Positions 1 to 5,447 of a stretch of 17,196 bases of DNA are shown piece by piece. Origin of the DNA: Atopobium sp. UBA1382 (GTDB taxonomy: Bacteria > Actinomycetota > Coriobacteriia > Coriobacteriales > Atopobiaceae); the NCBI GenBank assembly GCA_002305805.1, contig DBQY01000010.1:36282-53477 (forward strand), given 5' to 3'. The notes under the pieces are model-generated. The model worked only from the letters and a program-made list of their open reading frames with translations, did not search any database and had not been told where the DNA came from. The translations under genes and the position numbers were made by a program. Numbering within the stretch: position 1 is the stretch's first letter; every line of letters begins with the position of its first letter.

Positions 1-10
1 GGGACGGATT

Positions 11-1057
11 GTGGACTCACCTGAATGCTCGTCAGACCCCAAGGGGCGGCGGAATGAATTCGAGAGTTCGATAACCAACTTGGTAGACTGCTCGCATGCA
101 ACTCTGGGTCAGGGGTTGGTGACGCGTTATGCGGAGGTGACGAAGTCCCTCTCGTCGTTCAGGGACCAATACTCCGAATCAATAAGCGCGGCTGCCGAAG
201 TGGCGAAACGCTCGGCTGCCATAGCAGAAAGTATGAGGTCGGCTCTTGCCCCGACTTACGAGCTGGCACGTTCGGTCTCCGAATCGGTCGCCAAGATTGT
301 GGCGGGAATCGACTTCTCTGCCATGCGCTCTGCCGTTCTGCCCCTTATTACCCAAGCGTCATATATCAAAATCCTAATAAAAACGAACTGGCCACTATAT
401 CTGGTTGATGACAAAGAGATGCTTGATGAAATACTCGCGCTCGATGCCAATTCTGATGCGAAGACACTAGGCGATGCTATCGCAGATATTGCCCGCGAGC
501 GACTTGGTACGAAATGGCTGACCGAGCTGAGGAAGCGCTGGAACAATCACGACGAGCTGACACGGGGGGAGCGCGAAATACTGAAGCGCGCTATAGCCTA
601 TTTTGAATCGCGTGATTATGCAGCCTGCGTGTCGCTGCTCATGTGCCTGTTCGACGGACTTCTGACCAAGTACTACGGAAAACCTGTAAAACTTCAAGGT
701 GACGATGCCGAGATCTTTGACTATCTCGCCTCAAAGCACGGAATAAGTGCGGCCGCAAAGGAAGGGGAGCCCCGTCTCCTTAGGGCTGCCAAGGATCAGG
801 TCGTTGTGCTCGTTCTCCGCTCAGAGGGCGGGTATTTCGTATGGAAGGCCGCGGGGGACTACATTATTGATGTCATTCTGACGAACAACATGGATGAAGA
901 CATCGCCCTTCACAACCCTCTGAGAAACAAGATCTGCCATGGCGCTCAGACGAATTACGGAACGTGGGAGCACGCACTTAAGTCAATTCTTGTGACGGAT
1001 ATTCTCATTCGCCTTGGTAGCATGACCCTCGCCGGTCGTGAGGGAGATGAAGAGTGA
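11..1057 (+). CDS. HEPN-like protein with C-terminal RX4H motif
   Basis: Protein of 348 residues, not matched to a named family. The N-terminal third (about residues 45-110) is Ala/Ser-rich and helical in appearance, possibly a coiled coil. A more polar middle section follows. The C-terminal half is helical and ends in RNKICHG (Arg305, Asn306, His310) followed by NYGT and a helix with ALKSIL. R-N-x3-H is the hallmark of HEPN domains, many of which are RNases in toxin or defence systems, so an RNA-cleaving or abortive-infection role is inferred. The GTG at 11 has a GGGA 6-7 nt upstream, but the frame is open to the window edge, so the true start may lie outside. It stands upstream of the MqsRA-SecB module with a 150-bp gap that holds a promoter, so it is probably a separate transcription unit. 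Confidence 0.6.
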   Translation: MDSPECSSDPKGRRNEFESSITNLVDCSHATLGQGLVTRYAEVTKSLSSFRDQYSESISAAAEVAKRSAAIAESMRSALAPTYELARSVSESVAKIVAGIDFSAMRSAVLPLITQASYIKILIKTNWPLYLVDDKEMLDEILALDANSDAKTLGDAIADIARERLGTKWLTELRKRWNNHDELTRGEREILKRAIAYFESRDYAACVSLLMCLFDGLLTKYYGKPVKLQGDDAEIFDYLASKHGISAAAKEGEPRLLRAAKDQVVVLVLRSEGGYFVWKAAGDYIIDVILTNNMDEDIALHNPLRNKICHGAQTNYGTWEHALKSILVTDILIRLGSMTLAGREGDEE

Positions 1058-1134
1058 GGGATTACCGATTGACAGTATTCCCGAATACAGATCGGACTCC
1101 CCGGCCGTAGCCCGTGTTTCATGAATGGCGTAGC

Positions 1135-1173
1135 TGGACGAATACACTAACTTAGCATTATGATAAGTCATAA
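1135..1173 (+). promoter_or_regulatory. Candidate mqsR promoter and operator
   Basis: TGGACG at 1135-1140 (-35-like) and TATGAT at 1159-1164 (-10-like) are separated by 18 bp. The -10 overlaps a perfect inverted repeat, TTATGA-TAAG-TCATAA, at 1158-1173. Direct repeats TAACTT at 1148-1153 and 1171-1176 frame it. The placement fits autorepression by the MqsA antitoxin, but the sequence is not the AACCT/AGGTT site known for E. coli MqsA. Inference only. Confidence 0.4.
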
Positions 1174-1208
1174 CTTCTACGCTATTAACATTGAATCGAG
1201 GTGGTGGC

Positions 1209-1550
1209 TTGAGAAGGGAGAAGTCGACACCCGAATACGACCTCGAGATGGCAAAGCGTCTTTCAAGGACGCGCGAGTCAATGACGCTTAACCGAAGGAT
1301 TCGCTCCTTCATCCAGAATCGCTATGGGGTGCGTGACGTGGCGACGTTCGTCTCACGGTTGATTTGCGCGATACGACCTGAAGACTTCTACAAGTCGGAA
1401 GAGCTCGATAAAGTCCCTGGCGTTTGGGCGGATGTTTATAGTGGCGTTCTGTTTGAAGACGAAGAGTGGTACGTGAAGTTTTTCATCGACGACGAGGGTG
1501 CAGTGAGGCTCTCCGTCATGTCGGCGACTTGGGATGGATACATCCACTAA
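1209..1550 (+). CDS. mqsR: MqsR-family toxin
   Basis: Type II toxin of the MqsR family, RelE-fold mRNA interferases that cut mRNA at GC-containing sites in E. coli. The diagnostic block is PEDFYKS (residues 57-63 from the TTG at 1209), then WADVYS (73-78) and WYVKFFI (87-93), which aligns with E. coli DFYKS, WQDVYR and VYLKITV. Length is 113 residues against 98 in E. coli. I chose TTG 1209 because GAGGTGG at 1198-1204 is well spaced. The longer TTG start at 1191 has no ribosome binding site. By my alignment two residues reported important in E. coli are conserved (Lys56 as Lys62, Tyr81 as Tyr88), while Gln68 and Lys96 are replaced by Ala74 and Met104. It is first in a toxin-antitoxin-chaperone operon. 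Confidence 0.85.
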   Translation: MRREKSTPEYDLEMAKRLSRTRESMTLNRRIRSFIQNRYGVRDVATFVSRLICAIRPEDFYKSEELDKVPGVWADVYSGVLFEDEEWYVKFFIDDEGAVRLSVMSATWDGYIH

Positions 1551-1561
1551 TGGGAGGACGC

Positions 1562-2065
1562 ATGATTTGCAGCGAATGCGGCGGCACGCTTCGCGAGACG
1601 AGGGAGCCCGTTGTTGAGGAATACAGGGGCGAGCGGTTTTCTGTTTCTGGCATTAGGCACTTCGTGTGCGACGCGTGCGGAAACTACGAGCTTCTCGCCG
1701 AAGACGCCGACTTGCTGTCCGAGAAGATTGCCGCGCAGTACGAGGAGCGCCATAAGTTGCTGACTCCTGCGGAGATCAGGGAGACGAGAGCGTCTCTCGG
1801 CATGACGCAGGTGGAGTTCGAGGAGCTTCTGGGCGTCTCTTCTCCTACGTGCTCGCGCTGGGAAAACGGCGTTGTCCAGCAGTCAAAGACCGTTGATCGC
1901 CTGATAAGAGTGATTGCTGGCGTTTCGGGCGCAAGGGAGTTTCTCGAGCAATTGGGCAAGGTTTCAACTGCAAACTATGCCGCGGAGATTATTCCGTTCA
2001 TACCGCCGACGCGAGGCGGCGCGCATGCGGTTACGCCCAGCTTCGAAAGTACAAAGGAGGGCTAA
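1562..2065 (+). CDS. mqsA: MqsA-family antitoxin with C-terminal extension
   Basis: Antitoxin partner of the MqsR toxin, 167 residues. The N-terminal YgiT-type zinc-binding domain has Cys3, Cys6, Cys36 and Cys39 in two CxxC pairs. An Xre-type helix-turn-helix follows at about residues 68-120 (LGMTQVEFEELLGVSSPTCSRWENG region), as expected for DNA binding and autoregulation. E. coli MqsA (131 residues) ends near where this HTH ends. Here about 34 more residues follow (134-167), rich in Pro, Ile, Phe and Tyr, and they are a candidate chaperone-addiction tail. Start ATG 1562 has GGAGG at 1552-1556 and lies 11 bp after the toxin stop. An upstream in-frame extension to 1466 is rejected because it overlaps mqsR and lacks this Shine-Dalgarno. 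The SecB-like gene begins 2 bp downstream. Confidence 0.88.
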   Translation: MICSECGGTLRETREPVVEEYRGERFSVSGIRHFVCDACGNYELLAEDADLLSEKIAAQYEERHKLLTPAEIRETRASLGMTQVEFEELLGVSSPTCSRWENGVVQQSKTVDRLIRVIAGVSGAREFLEQLGKVSTANYAAEIIPFIPPTRGGAHAVTPSFESTKEG

Positions 2066-2067
2066 CG

Positions 2068-2496
2068 ATGTCGTTTGTCCAGAGGATTGAAGAGTCGAAT
2101 GTCAGGGTAGTGTCCAGGATTGTTGACTCCGTTTCTTTTTCTGCGCCCTCCGGGTCGGGCGATGATGCCGTGCGCGGAACAATCAACGTGTCGAATCAAT
2201 ACAAGGGGCTGGTCCAACAGCCTGATGGCTCGATGCTGCATCAGCTCTCGCTGAGAGTTGACGTGATGCCGGAAGAGGAGGGTGCGAAGTACTACTCCTT
2301 CTCGGTGTCCGTCTCTGGCCTTTTCCAAGCTATCTCGAAAGATCTGACTGTCGAGGACGCCGAGCGAGAGGTTCTCACCTTTGGGGCTCAGAGCCTCTAT
2401 AGCCTTGTATGCGATGTTGCCTCAACCTTGACCAGGGACGGGCTTATGGGAGAGCTCGTTCTTCCCATGATTTCGTTTGTCGAGGAGACTGGGTAG
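2068..2496 (+). CDS. SecB-like TAC chaperone (MqsRA-associated)
   Basis: SecB-fold chaperone, 142 residues (E. coli SecB has 155). Similarity is by eye. RIVDSVSFSAP (residues 17-27) matches the SecB strand RIYTKDISFEAP. LSLRVDV followed by YYSFSVSVSGLF matches the second and third strands. The C-terminal helix and strand LYSLVCDVASTLTRDG...LVLPMISF match LFPYARECITSMVSRG...LNLAPVNF. It follows mqsA by 2 bp and has a strong AAAGGAGG at 2053-2060, so it is probably translated in excess. In TAC systems the chaperone binds the antitoxin tail, protects it and helps it neutralise the toxin. That role is inferred here from gene order and from the tail on MqsA. Export chaperoning, the classical SecB role, is less likely for a gene in a TA operon. 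Confidence 0.8.
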   Translation: MSFVQRIEESNVRVVSRIVDSVSFSAPSGSGDDAVRGTINVSNQYKGLVQQPDGSMLHQLSLRVDVMPEEEGAKYYSFSVSVSGLFQAISKDLTVEDAEREVLTFGAQSLYSLVCDVASTLTRDGLMGELVLPMISFVEETG

Positions 2497-2499
2497 AAA

Positions 2500-2626
2500 G
2501 GGGTTCTGGGTCGGAGGTCGTTCGTGATTCCGGTTTTATGAGCGCGCCCCGGGCGCATCAAACCTTTGCCCCAAAACCTAACAGGGGCCCCGGGACGGCG
2601 CGTCCCCGCGACGCAGATAGAACCCG
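2500..2626. repeat. Shortened copy (C) of the palindromic repeat element
   Basis: The 204-bp gap between the two convergent chaperone genes holds a shortened copy of the element seen complete at 4465-4734 and 5448-5717. GGGTTCT (2501-2507) pairs with AGAACCC (2619-2625) as outer arms. The inner hairpin (about 2532-2562), the CCTTTGCCCCAAAACCTA run at 2563-2580 and the cccgggac...cgcgacgc tail match the right half of the full copies. The left inner arm and centre are missing. It may act as a bidirectional terminator, although no U-tract follows the hairpin. Nothing else is seen in the gap. Confidence 0.6.
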
Positions 2627-2700
2627 CGACCAGATCGGCGCGGCGCGTCATACGATGTCTCGTCGACCCGCTCGGACAAGCTCCTCTTGGCGCAGTATGC

Positions 2701-3147
2701 CTAGCCTCTTGCCTCAGATGCCCTAATGACCTCGTCGGGGAGTATGGGCGGGAGAATGAGGCCGTCCATGGGGGAGAGGCTCGAGATGGTCAGGATGCAG
2801 GATCGAGCATGGGCGTATGACATCGAGAGGGCGTTTCTCGTGAGGTACTCCTCGGCCTTTTCATCGGGGATGTCCGGCAGATTGACTCCGACCTCGATCT
2901 GAACGTGCGCCATTGCGGAGAGCCTTACGTCATCTACGTCCTCCTCGTTGACAAGGCTGGCGTTGACCTCTAGGTCGAGCACTTCGTGACGAGTGCCATC
3001 TTCATCGGTCCGCAGGGACGACTTTTCATAGCTGACCCCCATCTCCAGTTTCATGGATTCCGCCGGAGCGTGTCCGAGGCTAAAGCTAGTGTCCGTGAGC
3101 CACATCCGTTCGATAAAAACGGGGGCATAAGCAGGTTCATTAATCAT
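2701..3147 (-). CDS. SecB-like TAC chaperone (HigBA-associated)
   Basis: Second SecB-like protein, 148 residues, clearly different from the one encoded at 2068-2496. Matching features are RMWLTDTSFSLGHAP (residues 14-28), LDLEVNASLV followed by DVRLSAMAHVQIEVGVNL, and the C-terminal block MSYAHARSCILTISSLSPMDGLILPP, which corresponds to the SecB PYARECITSMVSRG...LNLAP segment. The ATG overlaps the antitoxin stop by 4 nt (ATGA, 3144-3147), and GAGGA lies just upstream, indicating translational coupling. Order and family match HigB-HigA-SecB TACs such as Rv1955-Rv1957 of Mycobacterium tuberculosis. The inferred role is folding and protecting the HigA-like antitoxin through its long tail. It is transcribed towards the MqsRA-associated chaperone gene. 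Confidence 0.77.
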   Translation of the reverse strand: MINEPAYAPVFIERMWLTDTSFSLGHAPAESMKLEMGVSYEKSSLRTDEDGTRHEVLDLEVNASLVNEEDVDDVRLSAMAHVQIEVGVNLPDIPDEKAEEYLTRNALSMSYAHARSCILTISSLSPMDGLILPPILPDEVIRASEARG

Positions 3148-3620
3148 GCGGCATCCTCAACGAGTCTGAGATGTGTATGGTTGCTTGCTGCGGCTTCGCT
3201 CGCCTTTTCTGCGCCGGTCTTCCAGCTCTCTGCCTCCGGGGCAATTCCGTCTTTGATTGCCTTGGAGTGCCAGAGGGATGCGGCTTTGGAGCATGTCCAT
3301 AGTTCCGTCGAGTATTCATGAGACCGCTTGCGAGAGGCGTACATAAAGCCCTCGTCAAGCCTCATGTCGAGCGCGTGCTCCAGCCGGGCAAGGGTCTTGA
3401 GCGTCATACCCGGATCGCCCTTGAGGATTTGGGTGACTCGCCCCGGAGTAACGCCAAGCTTATTTGCCAATTCTGTCTGGGTCATGCCGAGCTCTTTGAG
3501 ACGCGTGTACACAGACCCCGATATGTCCATGGCGTGATCCCATGCCAGGTCCTCGCTGGAGGGCATCTGGGCGATAAGGTCGGCAAGAGATGTTATGTTG
3601 CTAACCGTGGTGCCATCCAT
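3144..3620 (-). CDS. higA: HigA-like Xre antitoxin with long C-terminal tail
   Basis: Antitoxin of 158 residues. An Xre/Cro helix-turn-helix lies at about residues 35-88 (LGMTQTELANKLGVTPGRVTQILKG region), preceded by about 34 residues. After the HTH come about 65 residues that ordinary HigA proteins lack. They contain Trp108, Trp117 and Trp133 plus Tyr94 and Tyr103, then an Ala-rich end. In the M. tuberculosis TAC a comparable antitoxin tail is the chaperone-addiction region, with aromatic residues contacting the SecB-like protein, so I infer the same here. The start ATG is 6 bp after the toxin stop, with GAGGAG partly overlapping that stop. Its own stop overlaps the chaperone start by 4 nt, so the three genes form one coupled operon. 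Confidence 0.82.
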   Translation of the reverse strand: MDGTTVSNITSLADLIAQMPSSEDLAWDHAMDISGSVYTRLKELGMTQTELANKLGVTPGRVTQILKGDPGMTLKTLARLEHALDMRLDEGFMYASRKRSHEYSTELWTCSKAASLWHSKAIKDGIAPEAESWKTGAEKASEAAASNHTHLRLVEDAA

Positions 3621-3626
3621 AGCTGC

Positions 3627-4061
3627 CTACTCCTCTCCGAAGTCATAGTTCCTCACGCAGTCTGCCGCGTGTCTCGCCATGTCTACCGCATGCTGCTTGT
3701 CGTGCTCGGGCAGATTGTTGTTTGAGCCTCCATGCGTCTTGAAAATGAAGAGATAGATTGGGATCCTGTTTTTGTGCAGATGCGTAGCGACTCGCAGCAC
3801 GTCTCCTTTGACTCGCGTCTCAAATACGACGACAGACCCCTTCGTTCCCTTGATTCGAGCCAGAGTTCCCGATTCAAGGGCCCAGCCGACTCCGTTGTCA
3901 AAAATGCGAATCGCTGTAGTGCCGATTCGTGCTGCGGCTTGGGGCTCCTTCCGAATGAAGTCGTCCATGAAAGAGGGGCCGCCACTTCTTTTGAGAACGT
4001 ACATCCATTTGCTCTTATCGGTATCAAGGTAGTGCTTGCCAACGACCCAGCCGTCTCCCAA
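3627..4061 (-). CDS. higB: HigB/RelE-like toxin
   Basis: Likely type II toxin of the HigB (Gp49-like) branch of the RelE/ParE superfamily, about 144 residues. The recognisable pattern is TTAIRIFDNGVGWALESGTL, then GSVVVFETRVKGDVLRVATH, then IPIYLFIFKTHGG and a closing helix with ARHAADCV. This is the family order: conserved small core, strand pair, a hydrophobic strand running into FxK, and a C-terminal helix. The frame opens with TTG at 4079, but a TTG at 4061 follows GGAG by 8 nt, and a -10-like TATACT at 4084-4089 would start RNA near 4077, so I prefer 4061. First gene of an operon with the HigA-like antitoxin and the SecB-like chaperone. The family call rests mostly on context plus a weak pattern. 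Confidence 0.68.
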   Translation of the reverse strand: MGDGWVVGKHYLDTDKSKWMYVLKRSGGPSFMDDFIRKEPQAAARIGTTAIRIFDNGVGWALESGTLARIKGTKGSVVVFETRVKGDVLRVATHLHKNRIPIYLFIFKTHGGSNNNLPEHDKQHAVDMARHAADCVRNYDFGEE

Positions 4062-4083
4062 CTGTTCATCTCCAGACAATCTC

Positions 4084-4115
4084 AGTATACTTTAGCTAAA
4101 GCTAAATATCACCAA
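4084..4115 (-). promoter_or_regulatory. Candidate promoter/operator of the HigBA TAC operon
   Basis: On the - strand a good -10, TATACT (4089-4084), lies upstream of the toxin gene. A weak TTGGTG (4115-4110) lies 20 bp further up, which is longer than ideal. Between them is a perfect 10-bp palindrome TTTAGCTAAA (4091-4100) followed by another GCTAAA (4101-4106), so three half-sites are packed together. This is a natural place for binding by the Xre-type antitoxin. Inference only. Confidence 0.42.
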
Positions 4116-4479
4116 CTCGTTTAGGTCGAGCGATTCAATCTACGCTAATCGTAACAACTATTTCTATAGTAAAAGCGAATAGAAAACAAAGTAATAATTT
4201 AAGTCAGGAAGATATGAGGGAGTACAGGATTTTGGCCCGACGTTCTTTTCGATGCGCACCAGGGCCGGCGCAGCGAGGGTGCCGCGCCGAAGCTCGCGCG
4301 ATACTGCTCTTAACTCCGTTAATACCATACGGGGTCGGCGCGGGCCTCGCCTTTTGTCCAAAGTGGGTGAACGGGCACATGGGCAGGCCGTTTTGCCGTT
4401 CGCCGGGTGAGCGGGACGGATGCGCTGCGTGCCCTTGGATTGATGGACGCCCCGTCGCAACCGCTGTCACGGATCGCGG
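4116..4479. other. Intergenic stretch without a convincing gene
   Basis: The first 110 bases are AT-rich, then composition switches sharply to GC-rich near 4230. A short inverted repeat TTAAC-TCC-GTTAA lies at 4310-4322. A 102-codon frame from ATG 4214 has an AGGA upstream and a TATAGT further up. However, its product is Arg/Pro/Cys-rich with no recognisable domain and it runs into the repeat element, so I do not call it. It could be the start of a gene destroyed by the repeat. Confidence 0.5.
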
Positions 4480-4734
4480 GGTTTTGGGTTTTCCGGCGTC
4501 GCGTGCGCGGCGGGGGCGCTGATTCAGGGGTCGCGGGGAGGTTTTGGGGCGAAGGTTTTATGCGGCCGCCGCCGGGACGGCGCGGGCTGCCGAGAAAGCC
4601 CATGTTCTGCTCGCCCGGCGCCGCGTTCTGGTAGGTTGTGGGCAACAGGTTTGATGCGCGGCCCCCTCGCGCATCAAAGCTTTGCCCCAAAACCTATCAG
4701 GAGGGCCCGGGACCGCGCCCCCGCGCGACGCGGG
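4465..4734. repeat. Palindromic repeat element, copy A
   Basis: This 270-bp stretch aligns without gaps to 5448-5717 (constant offset 983) and differs at a limited number of positions. It is a nested imperfect palindrome. Inner arms of about 26 bp begin AGGTTTTGGGGC (from 4540) and end GCCCCAAAACCT (to 4695). An outer arm GGTTTTGGGTTTTCC from 4480 pairs imperfectly with GGGAACACAAAACC ending at 4745. A perfect 11-bp stem, TTTGATGCGCG/CGCGCATCAAA, lies at about 4650-4678. No transposase is present, which resembles a MITE-like or other non-autonomous element. Confidence 0.75.
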
Positions 4735-4798
4735 AACACAAAACCTTGCGTATCTCGCCCGGCGAGGGCAAGAGGGGCTGCGCACGCACGCATATCAT

Positions 4799-4832
4799 CA
4801 GATAATCATCTGCTATTATCTCAGATATTATC
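4799..4832. promoter_or_regulatory. AT-rich candidate promoter/operator for the Phd-ParE-like pair
   Basis: A short AT-rich stretch in GC-rich surroundings directly upstream of the antitoxin gene. It holds CAGAT-AATC-ATCTG (4799-4812), AGATAAT (4800-4806) pairing with ATTATCT (4815-4821), and a second ATTATC (4827-4832). TATTAT at 4814-4819 or 4826-4831 could serve as the -10. No clear -35 is seen. The arrangement suits autorepression by the antitoxin. Confidence 0.4.
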
Positions 4833-4853
4833 CGCGCTTAAGAAGGGGGCAAC

Positions 4854-5144
4854 ATGGAGCCGATTTTCTCGATGACGACGCTTCAGCGAAACCCATCCCA
4901 GGTCAAAGAGGCTGCGCGCGACTCGGTTGTGCGAATCACGGAACAGGGCGCAGGCGCGTACGTGTTCTGCAGCGAGGAGGAGTTCGAGCGCAGGATCGCC
5001 GCCGAGCGGGAGGACGCTGCCTTTGAGGCGCGCCTCAGCGAGGCCGTCGGCCGCGGCATCGCCGACATCGAGGCCGGACGTTTTGAGACCAGCGTCGAGG
5101 GCGCGTTCGCGCGAGCTGACGAGCTGAGGAGACGGCGTGCCTAG
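4854..5144 (+). CDS. Phd/YefM-like antitoxin
   Basis: Protein of 96 residues. The N-terminus SMTTLQRNPSQVKEAAR (6-22) followed by VVRITEQGAGAYVFCSEEEFERRI (25-48) is the Phd/YefM pattern: a short strand, a helix, then a strand reading x-I-T-x-x-G-x-x-x-x-V and a Glu-rich helix. This domain binds operator DNA. The acidic C-terminal half (49-96) would wrap the toxin. The start has AAGGGGG 4-5 nt upstream of ATG 4854. Its stop overlaps the downstream toxin start by 8 nt, typical of antitoxin-first modules. The pair sits between two 270-bp direct repeats. The exact subfamily (Phd, YefM or RelB) is uncertain, but the antitoxin role is well supported by context. Confidence 0.75.
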   Translation: MEPIFSMTTLQRNPSQVKEAARDSVVRITEQGAGAYVFCSEEEFERRIAAEREDAAFEARLSEAVGRGIADIEAGRFETSVEGAFARADELRRRRA

Positions 5145-5406
5145 CGTGCGGCTTCGCATCGCCGAGGAGTTCTCCGCCGCGCTTGCCGAGATCTACTCGG
5201 ACGGCGTGCTTTCGAGAATCGAGAGCGCCGTGCGAAACCTGGCGCAGTTTCCCGAGATGGGGTCTCCCCGCGTAAGGCGTTGCCTCGTGGAGCAGTACGG
5301 GGAGGGGCTGCGGCAGGTGCCGATCTCCACGTTTCTGATTGTTTATCGCTACGACGGGCGAACGGTTGACGTGCTCGCCCTTGTGTACGGGCCGGCCGTC
5401 GTCTGA
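5137..5406 (+). CDS. RelE/ParE-family toxin
   Basis: Small toxin of 89 residues in the RelE/ParE superfamily. Features are an N-terminal strand and helix (RLRIAEEFSAALAEIYSDG), the helix SRIESAVRNLAQFPEMGSPRVRR with the FPEMG turn common in ParE-type proteins, and the terminal strand pair FLIVYRYDGRTVDVLALVYG, matching the family pattern (Y)xxxYRxxxxxVxVLxVxH. The final His often found there is Tyr/Gly here. The start is GTG 5137 with GAGGAG about 5 nt upstream, overlapping the antitoxin end by 8 nt. RelE members cut ribosome-bound mRNA and ParE members poison gyrase. The sequence alone does not say which, although the FPEMG turn leans towards ParE. Confidence 0.76.
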   Translation: MPSVRLRIAEEFSAALAEIYSDGVLSRIESAVRNLAQFPEMGSPRVRRCLVEQYGEGLRQVPISTFLIVYRYDGRTVDVLALVYGPAVV

Positions 5407-5447
5407 TCGGGGCGGGGCGTCCGGCTGTGCGAGCCCCCGACGCGGGG

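Noticed and set aside
2599..2630. Possible tRNA 3' end or attachment site near the repeat (gaacccgcgacc)
   Set aside because: No acceptor stem, anticodon arm or CCA-adjacent pairing can be built. It is the outer arm of repeat copy C.
3683..4069. 128-codon - strand frame starting ATG at 4069 within higB
   Set aside because: A shifted frame of the toxin gene. The RelE-like pattern and the coupling to the antitoxin gene are in the frame starting at 4061/4079.
4214..4522. 102-codon + strand frame with AGGA upstream and an AT-rich promoter-like region
   Set aside because: The product is Arg/Pro/Cys-rich with no domain I recognise, crosses the composition shift and ends inside repeat copy A. It may be a gene remnant, but coding is not supported.
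4407..4634. Matching peptide frames inside repeat copies A and B, as if a conserved small protein
   Set aside because: The frames are similar only because the DNA repeats are. They lack ribosome binding sites and a plausible protein composition.
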